Assembly (NCBI GenBank): GCA_036824005.1
Contig: DAITBA010000011.1
Coordinates: 1-64,000, forward strand
Length of the DNA stretch: 64,000 bases
Direction of reading: 5' to 3'
From: DAITBA01 sp036824005
GTDB taxonomy: Bacteria; Pseudomonadota; Gammaproteobacteria; Burkholderiales; Rhodocyclaceae
Below the pieces are notes generated by a model. The model worked only from the letters and a program-made list of their open reading frames with translations. It had not been told where the DNA came from and searched no databases. The stretch's first letter is position 1. Every line of letters begins with the position of its first letter. The translations under genes and the position numbers were made by a program. Of this stretch, positions 25,133 through 33,369 are shown one piece after another.

Positions 25133-26167
25133 ATGAGACTTTCGCTCGCTTATCGTTCGCTTCAGTTTGGCGCGGTTGTGCTCTCCCTTTGCCTGTCGCT
25201 CGTCGCGGGGCCGGCGTACGCCCAGCAGGCCAAGGTCCTGAAGATTTCGCACCAGTTTCCGGGCGGCACCATCGACGAGGGGGATTTTCGCGACCGGCTG
25301 GTGCGTAAGTTCGCCCAGGAGGTGGAAAAGCGCACCAACGGCCAGTTGAAGTTCGAGATCTATCCCGCCTCTTCGCTGGTCAAGCCGGTGGAGCAATGGG
25401 GTGCCATGACCAGCGGCTCCCTCGATTTGTCGCTGTATCCGCTGTCATACGCCGGCGGGCGCGTGCCCGAGTTCAACATCGGCCTGATGCCGGCGTTGAT
25501 CACCAGTTACGAGCAGGGCTTGCGCTGGAAGGAGGCGCCGATCGGTAAGGAGTTGAACCGCCTGGTGGAGGAGAAGGGCGCCAAGATACTCACCTGGGTG
25601 TGGCAGGCCGGCGGCATCGCCTCCAAGGACAAGCCGATCATCAGCCCGGATGATGTGAAGGGGCTGAAGTTCCGCGGCGGCAGCAAGGAAATGGACATGA
25701 TGCTCAAGGCGGCGGGCGCCTCGGTCACCAATCTACCGTCGAGCGAGATCTACAGCGCCATGCAGTCCGGCGTGCTGGACGCCGCCCTGACTTCCAGCAC
25801 GTCGCTCATTTCCTTCCGTCTGCACGAGCATGCCAAACACGTGACGACGGCGCGCGAGAAGACCTTCTGGTTCATGTTCGAGCCGCTCATGATGTCCAAG
25901 GCGAGCTTCGACAAGCTCGCCCCGGAACAGCAGAAGATCGTGCTGGAGGTTGGCGCAAGCCTGGAGAAGTTCGGCCTCGAGGCGGCGCGCGCCGACGACC
26001 AGAAACTGGCCGAGGTCTACACCCAGGCGGGCGACGCCGTGCACAACATGAATGAAGCGGCCTTCAACAAGTGGCGCGACATCGCCAAGGCGTCGGCGTG
26101 GAAGGACTTCGAGGAGAAGGTCAAGAACGGCAAGCAGCTTCTGGACATGGCCGCTGCCGTGAAGTAG
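25133..26167 (+). CDS. dctP: TRAP transporter solute-binding protein
   Basis: A 344-residue periplasmic binding protein with a strong ribosome-binding site (GGAGGAGGCTC) and a signal peptide cleaved after AYA-QQ (about residue 30). The DctP fold is recognisable from LKISHQFPGGT, the carboxylate-contact region GLKFRGGSKEMD with its conserved Arg (near 181), and LPSSEIYSAMQSGVLDA. It feeds the DctQM membrane complex encoded next, usually for C4-dicarboxylates or other organic acids. The ligand cannot be told. First gene of the dctPQM operon. Confidence 0.93.
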   Translation: MRLSLAYRSLQFGAVVLSLCLSLVAGPAYAQQAKVLKISHQFPGGTIDEGDFRDRLVRKFAQEVEKRTNGQLKFEIYPASSLVKPVEQWGAMTSGSLDLSLYPLSYAGGRVPEFNIGLMPALITSYEQGLRWKEAPIGKELNRLVEEKGAKILTWVWQAGGIASKDKPIISPDDVKGLKFRGGSKEMDMMLKAAGASVTNLPSSEIYSAMQSGVLDAALTSSTSLISFRLHEHAKHVTTAREKTFWFMFEPLMMSKASFDKLAPEQQKIVLEVGASLEKFGLEAARADDQKLAEVYTQAGDAVHNMNEAAFNKWRDIAKASAWKDFEEKVKNGKQLLDMAAAVK

Positions 26168-26191
26168 AACGCACCCTTCCCGACGTCCGCC

Positions 26192-26716
26192 ATGAGCCGC
26201 CTCTGGCACGCTCTCACCGGCGCGATCGCCCGACTCAACCTGTGGATGGGCTATCTGTCCGGCTTGATGATCGTCGTCTCGGCGCTGATCCTGACCTACG
26301 AGGTGCTGGCGCGCTATTTCTTCAGGCGCCCGAGCGATTGGGCCCTGGAGCTGTGCATCCTGCTGCTCATCGCCTCGACCTTCGTCGCGGCTGCCTACAC
26401 GCTGGCCGTGCGCGCCCATGTTCACATCGAGATCGTCGATGCCGTGCTGACTTCGCGGGCGAACCGCTGGCGACTCCTGCTGGCGGACCTTCTGTCGGCG
26501 TCGCTGTGCGGCTTCGTCGCGGTGAACGCCTGGGACTTCTTCGCCCGCGCCTGGGCCGAGGGCTGGGAAAGCAATTCGACCTGGGCGCCCAAGCTGTGGA
26601 TCCCCTTCGGTTTTGTCGCCTTCGGCATGACGCTGCTCACCCTGCAGTATGCCATCCAGATCATCGGTGCGCGGCTCGTGCCGCTGTTCGCGAGGGGCGG
26701 CGATGGCCGTGCTTGA
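26192..26716 (+). CDS. dctQ: TRAP transporter small permease
   Basis: A 174-residue membrane protein with four spans. It has the DctQ features LTYEVLARYFFRRPSDWALEL and TLAVRAHVHIEIVDAVL, including the conserved Arg-His-Val-x-Ile-x-Asp region. It lies 24 bases after dctP and overlaps dctM by 14 bases. It links the binding protein to the large permease. Confidence 0.93.
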   Translation: MSRLWHALTGAIARLNLWMGYLSGLMIVVSALILTYEVLARYFFRRPSDWALELCILLLIASTFVAAAYTLAVRAHVHIEIVDAVLTSRANRWRLLLADLLSASLCGFVAVNAWDFFARAWAEGWESNSTWAPKLWIPFGFVAFGMTLLTLQYAIQIIGARLVPLFARGGDGRA

Positions 26717-28028
26717 GATCGGCCTGCTCTACCTGGGCGCGGCGCTGCTGCTGCTGTTTTCCGGCATGCCGATCGCCTTTGCCCTGGGCGGGGTCGCGCT
26801 GATCTTCATGTTCCTGTTCATGCCGCCGACCAATCTGGAAGGCGTGACCGAGACCCTTTACAGCGAGCTGAACAACTTCACCTTGCTCACCATTCCGCTG
26901 TTCATCCTCATGGGCGCGGCGATCGGCAAGACGCGCGCCGCCGCCGACCTCTACGAGGCGGCGCACCGCTGGCTTTACAAGCTCCCCGGCAGCCTGGGCG
27001 TGGCCAATGTCTTCGGCTGCTCCGTGTTCGCCGCCATGTGCGGCTCCAGTCCCGCCACCTGCGCCGCCATCGGCAGCATGGGCATTCCAGAGATGAGAAA
27101 GCGCGGCTACTCCGCCGAGCTTGCCACCGGACTGATCGCCGCCGGCGGCACCCTGGGCATTCTCATCCCACCGAGTCTGACCCTGATTATTTACGGGCTG
27201 ATCACCGAGCAATCCATCGGCAAGCTGTTCATCGCCGGCCTTATCCCCGGCGCGCTGCTGGCGCTGATCTTCGCCCTATGGGTCATGTTCGCCGCCTGGC
27301 GCGAACGCGAAGAGACGCTCGCCGGCGGGCCGCGGGCGCTGCTGCGCGCAGAAGCCTTCACCTGGAAACAACGGCTGGAAACGCTGCCGCGGGTGGCGCC
27401 GTTCGTGCTGCTGATCGGCGTCGTGATGGTGGCGCTCTACGACGGCTGGGGCACGCCCTCCGAGGTGGCGGGCGTGGGCGCGGCCGGGGCACTCGTGCTC
27501 GTCGTCACTCTCTACGGCGTGTGGCGCTGGCGCGATCTGAGAGAGATCCTGCTCGGCACGGCGCGGGAGTCCTGCATGATCATGATGATCATCGCCATGG
27601 CATTCCTGTTCACCTACGTCATGAGCTATCTGCACATCACCCAGAGCATGGCGCAGTGGCTGGTGGGGCTGGGACTGTCGAAATGGGCCTATCTGCTCTG
27701 GGTCAACGTGCTGCTCCTCGTGCTCGGCTGCTTCCTGCCGCCGGTGGCGATCATCCTCATGGTGACGCCGGTGATCATGCCCGGCATCGTCGCCGCCGGC
27801 TTCGATCCGATCTGGTTCGGCATCGTGCTGACCATCAACATGGAGATGGGCCTGATCACGCCGCCGGTCGGGCTCAATCTGTTCGTCATCAACGGCATCG
27901 CCCCCGACATCTCGTTCAGCCAGCTCATGCGCGGCGTCATCCCGTTCATCGTCATCATGGGTCTGTACATCGTAGCGCTGGCGGTCTTTCCCGAGATCGC
28001 GCTGTGGCTGCCCAGCCGGGTGAAGTGA
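26703..28028 (+). CDS. dctM: TRAP transporter large permease
   Basis: A 441-residue DctM-family permease with about twelve spans. Visible signatures are FSGMPIAFALGGVALIF, NFTLLTIPLFILMGA, SPATCAAIGSMGIPEM and GTLGILIPPSLTLIIYG. The second half carries the symmetric LMVTPVIMPG and MGLITPPVGLNLFVI segments. It uses a sodium or proton gradient. ATG 26703 is inside the end of dctQ. No terminator was seen downstream; the next 289 bases hold no gene that I can support. Confidence 0.94.
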   Translation: MAVLEIGLLYLGAALLLLFSGMPIAFALGGVALIFMFLFMPPTNLEGVTETLYSELNNFTLLTIPLFILMGAAIGKTRAAADLYEAAHRWLYKLPGSLGVANVFGCSVFAAMCGSSPATCAAIGSMGIPEMRKRGYSAELATGLIAAGGTLGILIPPSLTLIIYGLITEQSIGKLFIAGLIPGALLALIFALWVMFAAWREREETLAGGPRALLRAEAFTWKQRLETLPRVAPFVLLIGVVMVALYDGWGTPSEVAGVGAAGALVLVVTLYGVWRWRDLREILLGTARESCMIMMIIAMAFLFTYVMSYLHITQSMAQWLVGLGLSKWAYLLWVNVLLLVLGCFLPPVAIILMVTPVIMPGIVAAGFDPIWFGIVLTINMEMGLITPPVGLNLFVINGIAPDISFSQLMRGVIPFIVIMGLYIVALAVFPEIALWLPSRVK

Positions 28029-28317
28029 GCGGACCTATTCACGGCCGGCTATCCCCGCCCAGTGTCTCCGGCCGTCCGCAAATGCCCGAAGACCTTCGCG
28101 GCGACCAAGACGCGTTTCAGCCGCAGGTGCGCGAGCGCACCCTACCGGGTTCCGCCGGACTTCGACGTCGGGCGACGCATGGCGCCGCGGTCGCCAGCGC
28201 TTTCGCGGCGCTACTGTCACAACGGCCGCTGCGCCAATGACGGAAATCGCCTTGCCGTCGGACAACCTGGCGCGGCAGACGTCGATATGCAGCCCGCCGT
28301 ATGTCGTTTCTCCCTGT

Positions 28318-28629
28318 TTAGACCACCCGCAATCCGAGATTGAGTGCAACGACGCGGTCACCCAGCAGCGTCACCCACCCACGGCGGCGGTTGTCGCCGG
28401 TGTCGCTGTACTCGAAGGTGTAGACGCGCCGCAGCTGCAGGCGTCCGTCGTCGTCGCGCGCCGGCCGGAGCGAGTTGATTGCCACGGTGTCGTCGAGGAA
28501 CTGCACGCCGGCGGCATCGCAGGCGGCGCGGCAGGCGCGCATGCCGGCTTCGCGGGCGCGCAGGCTGTCGCGCCACAGCCAGACGCCGCCGATCAGCGCG
28601 AGCAGACCGATGATCTCCAGCACATCCAC
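28318..28629 (-). CDS. DUF3301 family membrane-anchored protein
   Basis: A 103-residue protein beginning with one membrane span (VLEIIGLLALIGGVWLWRDS), followed by the DUF3301 pattern: LRAREAGMRACRAACDAAGVQFLDDTVA, then RVYTFEYSDTGDNRRRGWVTLLG. GTG 28629 places the start directly before the span, as usual for the family; a longer start at 28668 is possible. The function of DUF3301 proteins is not known. It is probably transcribed with the ArsC-like gene, whose stop lies about 70 bases upstream. Confidence 0.8.
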   Translation of the reverse strand: MDVLEIIGLLALIGGVWLWRDSLRAREAGMRACRAACDAAGVQFLDDTVAINSLRPARDDDGRLQLRRVYTFEYSDTGDNRRRGWVTLLGDRVVALNLGLRVV

Positions 28630-28699
28630 GTTGCGTTCCCGAATCCGCGCCGGCGCGATCACCCGCATTTCATTGATGCGCTCCGGCGACGAGCCCGCG

Positions 28700-29059
28700 C
28701 TACAGCACCGCCAGCACCCGCTCCGGCGGCCGGCCGATGACGGCCTCGTCGCCGCGCACGGCGATGGGACGCTCTATGAGGATGGGATGCCCGGCCAGCG
28801 CGGCGATCCATTCGGCATCGCTCAGGTTGCGACCCTGGTACAGCTCCTTGAACACGTCCTCGCCGGTGCGCACCAGCTCGGCGGGTTTGATGCCCAGCTT
28901 GGCGATCAGGGCGCGCAGTTCGGCTGCGCTTGGCGGCGTCTTCAGGTAGTCGATGACCTGAGGTTCGACGCCACGCCCGCGCAGCAGATCGAGCGCGGCG
29001 CGGCACTTGCTGCAGCGTGGATTGTAGTAAAGGGTGACCGATGTGTTCGCCCTGGCCAT
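28700..29059 (-). CDS. arsC: ArsC family reductase
   Basis: A 119-residue thioredoxin-fold ArsC protein (glutaredoxin-dependent type). The active-site loop is YNPRCSKCRAAL with the catalytic Cys near residue 16. The usual residue three after it, often Ser, is Cys, giving a CxxC motif. The conserved arginine segment RPIAVRGDEAVIGRPPE is present near 97. The family includes both arsenate reductases and Spx/YffB-like proteins of unknown role. No other ars genes are nearby, so arsenate reduction is unproven. Confidence 0.87.
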   Translation of the reverse strand: MARANTSVTLYYNPRCSKCRAALDLLRGRGVEPQVIDYLKTPPSAAELRALIAKLGIKPAELVRTGEDVFKELYQGRNLSDAEWIAALAGHPILIERPIAVRGDEAVIGRPPERVLAVL

Positions 29060-29148
29060 GCGGGTTGCTCCTCGTTGTTCGACGACGAGGCGCGATTATG
29101 ACCGAACGGCGCGGATTGGTGGCGGCGGCTACCTGGTGCGCCGGCGCG

Positions 29149-30033
29149 CTACTCCAGTTCGTCGATGTTGCGCGGCCAGGTCTTCTTGAGCAGGCGCGAC
29201 AGCGACCGGTCGGCGAGTACCTTGCCGCCAGTCTGGCAGCGGGCGCAGTAGTTGGTTTCGTTTTCGGCATGGACGATGCGCTGCACCGGGGCGCCGCAAA
29301 CGGGGCAGGGCTGGCCGTAGCGTCCATGCACCGCCATGCCGTCGCGAAAGGCCGTCACCTTCCCTGGCCAACGGCCGGCCGCTTCGCACCGCAACCGCTC
29401 GGTCCATTCCGCCAGTGTGTCGCGGGCGGCGTGGTAGAGGCGCGTCACTTCGTCGTCGCTCAGCCGGGACGTGAGGGCGACGGGCGAGAGCCGGGCGCGA
29501 TGCAGGATCTCGTCGGAGTAGGCGTTGCCGATGCCGCTGAACAGCTTCGGGTCCGTGAGCGCGCGCTTGAGGGTGTGGTTGTCCTGCCGCAGGCGCTGCG
29601 CAAACACTGCGCCGTCGGCGTCCGCTACCTCGATGCCGCCGGGGTCGAGGGCGGCGAGGCCCGCGGCGCCCTGCACCAGATGCAATGAGGCGCGCCGCTT
29701 GCTGCCGGCTTCGGTGAAGGCGAGCGTGCCGCTGGGGAATTCGAACAGTGCCAACGTAATGCGCGTCGGACTTTTGCCCGCGGGTTCGATCCAGCGCAAG
29801 CGGCCGGCGATCATCAGGTGCAGCACCAGGTAAAGATCGCCTTCCAGGCAGACGACGATGCGCTTGCCGATGCGGCGCAACGCCGTGACGCGCTTGCCTT
29901 CCGCGGCGGTGCACGGCGGGAGGACGCTGCGCAGGACGAACGGGCTGAGGAGACGGATGCGTTCCAGCGTCCGGCCAACGATCCGGTTGTCGAGGCTCTC
30001 GATATAGACGGCGAGGTCAGGCAGTTCCGGCAT
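29149..30033 (-). CDS. mutM: Fpg/Nei family DNA glycosylase
   Basis: A 294-residue bifunctional base-excision glycosylase. The N-terminal catalytic Pro2-Glu3 (MPELPDLAVY), the H2TH region with FSGIGNAYSDEIL, and the C-terminal zinc finger CPVCGAPVQRIV...NYCARCQTGG are complete. It removes oxidised purines and cuts the abasic site. The start MPELPD is fixed, since Pro2 must be the second residue. Compared with classical MutM, the stretch before the zinc finger is slightly divergent and the protein ends in a basic extension, so it may be a Nei-like paralogue. Confidence 0.9.
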   Translation of the reverse strand: MPELPDLAVYIESLDNRIVGRTLERIRLLSPFVLRSVLPPCTAAEGKRVTALRRIGKRIVVCLEGDLYLVLHLMIAGRLRWIEPAGKSPTRITLALFEFPSGTLAFTEAGSKRRASLHLVQGAAGLAALDPGGIEVADADGAVFAQRLRQDNHTLKRALTDPKLFSGIGNAYSDEILHRARLSPVALTSRLSDDEVTRLYHAARDTLAEWTERLRCEAAGRWPGKVTAFRDGMAVHGRYGQPCPVCGAPVQRIVHAENETNYCARCQTGGKVLADRSLSRLLKKTWPRNIDELE

Positions 30034-30407
30034 CGTGTGGGCGGCGGCGGGATTGGAATGGCCCCGCCATCATACCGGCGCCGGCATGGGTGTCGGCTCC
30101 GGCTGGGAAGCCGGCCGGAGCGACGTCTTACTGGCAAGTTGCCGGCCGGGCAGGAGCCTGCTTCGCAGGCGCCCCTTTGAACGAAATCATCCGAATGATA
30201 GCGCGCGCCAGCGATGCAAAGAGGCGCGCAAGCTCTTCGGAGCGCCGCCGGCGCGCCTCGCGTTCGATTTCAACCAGGTCCAGGTATCGCATAGCTCACT
30301 CCTTACTGTTGGGGCCTCCGGCCCTCTGCCATGCGCCCACTTTAATTCCTCTTCATTTCGCGTACAATCTACTTCATCGGCAAAAGATTGGTGACGGAAA
30401 TTCATAA
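30034..30407. other. Divergent intergenic region with hairpins
   Basis: 374 bases between mutM and the LysR-type gene. It contains two GC-rich palindromes (30096-30121 and 30156-30170, listed separately) and an AT-richer right end with a possible -10 TACAAT at 30363-30368 for the LysR gene. No credible coding frame. Confidence 0.5.
30096..30170. repeat. Two short GC-rich palindromes, possibly REP-like
   Basis: GCTCCGG...CCGGAGC (30096-30121, 12-base interior that itself pairs CCGGC/GCCGG) and GCCTGC-TTC-GCAGGC (30156-30170) lie 35 bases apart in the gap between two divergent genes. Their form resembles REP-type hairpins, but neither matches the larger doublet at 36666. Confidence 0.35.
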
Positions 30408-31340
30408 ATGCGTCCTGCGGATGCGGCTGGGGAGATGCGTGCCTTCGTCCGGTCGGTGGAACTGGGCGGGTTCTCCGCGGCGGCGCGCGAACTGGGGCTG
30501 ACGCCTTCGGCGCTGTCGAAACTGGTCACGCGGCTGGAGGACCGGCTCGGCGTGCGACTGCTCAACCGCACCACGCGCAGTCTGGCGCTCACGCCGGAGG
30601 GCGAGGCCTACTTCCTACGCTGCCGGCATATCCTGGCGGAGATCGACGAGGCCGAGAACGAGGTCACGCGCTTCCGCGACCGGCCGCGGGGATTGTTGCG
30701 CGTGAGCGTCGGCACGGCTTTTGGCATGCATCAGTTGGTGCCGGCGCTGCCGGGATTTCTCGAGCGCTATCCGGAGATCGAGCTGGAGCTGTCGATCACC
30801 GACCGCCGGGTGGACATCGTCGAGGAAAACATGGACCTGGCGATCCGCTACGGCGCACTGGCCGATTCGTCGCTCATCGCCCGGCGCGTCTGCGACCTGT
30901 GGCGCACCATCTGCGCCTCGCCCGCGTACCTGGAGCGTCACGGCACGCCGCGCACGCCGGACGAGCTGCAACAGCACAACTGCCTGTACATCAGCACCAT
31001 GCCGGAGCTGCGCCGCTGGCCCTTCGACACGGCGCAGGGCACGCGCATCATCGAGGTGGGCGGCAAGGTCGGTTCCGACAGCGCCGAGACGCTGCTCCAA
31101 CTCGCCGTCATGGGCGTGGGCATCATCCGGCTGGCCGACAACATCGTCGGCGCTGAGATCGCCCGCGGCGCGCTGGTGCCGATCCTCACCGACTCGCACC
31201 ACGTCGAGCCGGTGCCGCTGCACATCGTCTATCCCCACGGACGCCACCGCTCGCCCAAGGTCACGGCGCTGGTGGACTTCCTGATCGAGAATTTCGCCCA
31301 TGCGCCGTGGCGCGCGGCATGGCAGCGGCGCGGCGGGTGA
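30408..31340 (+). CDS. LysR-family transcriptional regulator
   Basis: A 310-residue LysR-type regulator. The winged helix-turn-helix is at residues 10-70 (AFVRSVELGGFSAAARELGL, then SALSKLVTRLEDRLGVRLLN). It is followed by the co-inducer domain with RGLLRVSVGTAFGMHQLVPALP. It belongs to the AaeR/DmlR-like branch, judged from RTTRSLALTPEGEAY. Its target is not evident: mutM is divergent and the toxin-antitoxin genes lie downstream. Confidence 0.92.
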   Translation: MRPADAAGEMRAFVRSVELGGFSAAARELGLTPSALSKLVTRLEDRLGVRLLNRTTRSLALTPEGEAYFLRCRHILAEIDEAENEVTRFRDRPRGLLRVSVGTAFGMHQLVPALPGFLERYPEIELELSITDRRVDIVEENMDLAIRYGALADSSLIARRVCDLWRTICASPAYLERHGTPRTPDELQQHNCLYISTMPELRRWPFDTAQGTRIIEVGGKVGSDSAETLLQLAVMGVGIIRLADNIVGAEIARGALVPILTDSHHVEPVPLHIVYPHGRHRSPKVTALVDFLIENFAHAPWRAAWQRRGG

Positions 31341-31352
31341 GCGTTGCGGCGG

Positions 31353-31381
31353 TTGCGGGCAAATGTAGGACATACTACAAT
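31353..31381 (+). promoter_or_regulatory. Promoter and operator of the Phd/PIN pair
   Basis: TTGCGG (31353-31358) and TACAAT (31376-31381) are separated by 17 bases and lie 30 bases before the antitoxin start. A dyad TGTAG-N6-CTACA (31364-31379) covers the spacer and -10 element, a likely site for autorepression by the antitoxin. Confidence 0.65.
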
Positions 31382-31411
31382 GCCTGTTGGATTTCTGGAG
31401 AGTACACCCAT

Positions 31412-31678
31412 ATGAAGCAGCAAATCAGCCTGCGCGAGGCCAACCAGCACCTGTCCCGCTACATCGAGGCGGTGGAGCGGGGCGATGAGATCGTTATCAC
31501 CAAGCGCGGCAGGCCGGTGGCCAGACTCGTCCGGGTGACCGAGCAGCGCAAGCTCGCGCCCGAGCAGGAAGCGGCATTGGCGCACCTGTTGTCCCTAGAG
31601 CTCGACCTCAAGGGCTACAAATTCGACCGCGAGGAGCTGTATGCCGACCGGATGGAAAAGATTGCTCGCCACCTCTAA
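31412..31678 (+). CDS. Phd/YefM-type antitoxin
   Basis: An 88-residue protein with the Phd/YefM DNA-binding fold (ISLREANQHLSRYIEAVERG, DEIVITKRGRPVARLV). The C-terminal tail is charged (LKGYKFDREELYADRME) and would neutralise the toxin. Its start at ATG 31412 follows CTGGAGAG. It overlaps the PIN toxin gene by 38 bases, the typical coupling of a type II pair. Confidence 0.9.
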   Translation: MKQQISLREANQHLSRYIEAVERGDEIVITKRGRPVARLVRVTEQRKLAPEQEAALAHLLSLELDLKGYKFDREELYADRMEKIARHL

Positions 31679-32081
31679 GATCAGCCTTGACTCGAATGTG
31701 CTGATCTACGCGGTTGGGCGGCAAACCGATCCTCGGGCGAGAATCGCGTCTGAGATTCTGAGACTGCTGCCGAAAAGCGACGCCGTGCTGGCGCTGCAGG
31801 CGCTGGCCGAGTTTGCCAATGTCACCACACGCAAGCTTGGACTTGCCGCCCCCGCCGCGTCGGAAGCCATAGCACAGCTCGCCACGCTTGCTCCGATCGT
31901 CCAGGCAGATAGAAGTACGATTCAAAAGGCGCTTTACCTGTCCGAACGCCATCGACTCCAGTTCTGGGACGCGATGCTCGTGGCCACAATCAATGCGGCA
32001 GGAGCGACTGTTCTGTTTTCGGAAGACATGCAGGACGATCAAATGATCGATGGCGTGCGCATCGTCAATCCCTTTTCCTGA
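31641..32081 (+). CDS. PIN-domain toxin (VapC-like)
   Basis: A 146-residue PIN nuclease. Acidic residues expected at the active site are visible: Asp in SLDSNVLIY, Glu in LAEFANV, Asp in FWDAMLVA and Asp in SEDMQDD. Toxins of this family cleave tRNA or other RNA. The upstream-most ATG (31641) lies inside the antitoxin gene; a start closer to SKISLDSN would be closer to usual PIN length. Paired with the Phd-type antitoxin. Confidence 0.88.
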   Translation: MPTGWKRLLATSKISLDSNVLIYAVGRQTDPRARIASEILRLLPKSDAVLALQALAEFANVTTRKLGLAAPAASEAIAQLATLAPIVQADRSTIQKALYLSERHRLQFWDAMLVATINAAGATVLFSEDMQDDQMIDGVRIVNPFS

Positions 32082-32126
32082 CGGGCGCGCTGGAACGACG
32101 CCACCACCGGCGCCTGCCGGCGCGCT

Positions 32127-32177
32127 CCCTCGCCCGAGAACGCGGCAGCGGCAAACCGGGTCGTCACCAACCGCCAG
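32127..32177 (-). pseudogene. Fragment of a RES-domain toxin gene (copy 1)
   Basis: On the minus strand this encodes WRLVTTRFAAAAFSGEG, the N-terminal signature of RES-family toxins (WRLV..RFA..AFSGEGAR). After it the frame continues with unrelated sequence (RRQAPVVASF). The 51 bases match the copy at 33299-33349 with three differences. There is no start codon close by and no RES core, so it is a remnant. Confidence 0.7.
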
Positions 32178-32291
32178 CCTGCCTTCCGACGCGGTGACCG
32201 CTGTCCGGCAGCCGCCAAGGCCGCGGGCCGCGCTTTACCTGGCTCCCCCAACCGGCTTAGCATCCGGCGATTGCCCCTGCGGAGCCGTCCG

Positions 32292-33284
32292 ATGTCCAGC
32301 CTGCTCAAGCCCAGCGAAATCGTCGCCTGCCTGAACGACCATGTAATCGGCCAGGATGCGGCCAAGCGGGTCCTGGCCGTCACCATGCACGCTCACTATC
32401 GCCGGATGGCGCAGGTCGTACCCGACCAGGTCGAATTGACCAAGAGCAACATCCTGCTGATCGGCCCGACCGGCTCCGGTAAGACGCTGCTGTGCGAAAC
32501 GCTGGCGCGCATCCTCGACTTGCCCTTCGTGACGGTCGATGCCACGTCGCTGGCACAGACGCAGTTCGTCGGCGACGAGATCGAGGCCATTCTGCACCGC
32601 CTGATCGAACGCGCCGGCGGCGATCCCGCCCGCGCCCAGCGCGGCATCGTCTTCGTCGACGAGATCGACAAGCTCCGGGCGGCGGGCGCCGCCGCCCACG
32701 GCAGCTCGGGCGAGAGCGTGCAGCACGCGCTGCTCAAGATCATGGAAGGCGCGCCGGTCCGGCTCAGGGACGGACGCCATTTCGACACGACCCACATCCT
32801 GTTCATCTGCGGCGGCGCCTTCGTCGGGCTGGACACCATCCTGACCAGGACGCATACCTTCGGCTTCATCTCGACCGGCGGCGGCGACGACCAGAAGATC
32901 CTCGATCGCCTGAACGCGCGGGTCAAGCCGACCGACCTGCTCGAATTCGGCCTGATCCCGGAATTCGCCGGCCGCCTGCCGGTTGTCACCCGGCTGCACG
33001 AACTGACGCAGGACATGCTGGTCCGCATCCTGACCGAGCCGAAGAACGCCATCTATCGGCAGTTCCAGGCGATGCTGGCGGTCGACGGCGTCACGCTGCA
33101 GGTCGCGCCCGAGGTCTTCCGCCAGATCGCCGAGCTGGCCATCGAATACAAGGCCGGCGCCCGCAGCCTGCGCGGCATCTTCGAGGAAATGATGACCGAT
33201 GTGATGTACGCGGTGCCGGATCAGCCAACGATTCGGCGCGTCACGATCCGGTCGCTGTTCGAGCCGCCGCAGTTGAGCCCTTAG
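32292..33284 (+). CDS. Short ClpX-like AAA+ ATPase without the zinc-binding domain
   Basis: A 330-residue protein that aligns with the ATPase core of ClpX. Walker A is GPTGSGKT (58-65) and Walker B is VFVDEID (120-126). The sensor region and small domain follow (LLEFGLIPEFAGRLPVV, then KAGARSLRGIFEEM). It lacks the N-terminal zinc-binding domain of ClpX, which is usually over 400 residues. The pore-1 loop reads AQTQFVGDE where ClpX has GYVG, and the ClpP-contact IGF loop reads FGF. So it can probably hydrolyse ATP and may thread protein, but substrate choice and ClpP pairing may differ. ATG 32292 was chosen. It lies between two fragments of the same RES toxin gene, suggesting acquisition. Confidence 0.88.
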   Translation: MSSLLKPSEIVACLNDHVIGQDAAKRVLAVTMHAHYRRMAQVVPDQVELTKSNILLIGPTGSGKTLLCETLARILDLPFVTVDATSLAQTQFVGDEIEAILHRLIERAGGDPARAQRGIVFVDEIDKLRAAGAAAHGSSGESVQHALLKIMEGAPVRLRDGRHFDTTHILFICGGAFVGLDTILTRTHTFGFISTGGGDDQKILDRLNARVKPTDLLEFGLIPEFAGRLPVVTRLHELTQDMLVRILTEPKNAIYRQFQAMLAVDGVTLQVAPEVFRQIAELAIEYKAGARSLRGIFEEMMTDVMYAVPDQPTIRRVTIRSLFEPPQLSP

Positions 33285-33360
33285 CGGCCCGGGGCGCGCC
33301 CTCGCCCGAGAACGCGGCGGCGGCGAACCGGGCCGTCACCAACCGCCAGACGGTGAGCAT
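33241..33360 (-). pseudogene. Truncated RES-domain toxin (copy 2)
   Basis: A 39-codon frame beginning at ATG 33360, nine bases after the antitoxin stop, the normal place for the toxin of an MbcA/RES-type pair. It starts MLTVWRLVTARFAAAAFSGE and keeps RES similarity for about 22 codons. It then breaks off near 33297 into unrelated sequence antisense to the end of the ClpX-like gene. The catalytic RES core is missing, so the toxin is inactive. Bases 33299-33349 repeat 32127-32177. Confidence 0.75.
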
Positions 33361-33369
33361 CGGGTGGTT

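Noticed and set aside
32127..33349. The 51-base direct repeats as target-site duplications or IS ends
   Set aside because: They are far too long for target-site duplications, there is no transposase, and both encode the start of a RES toxin.
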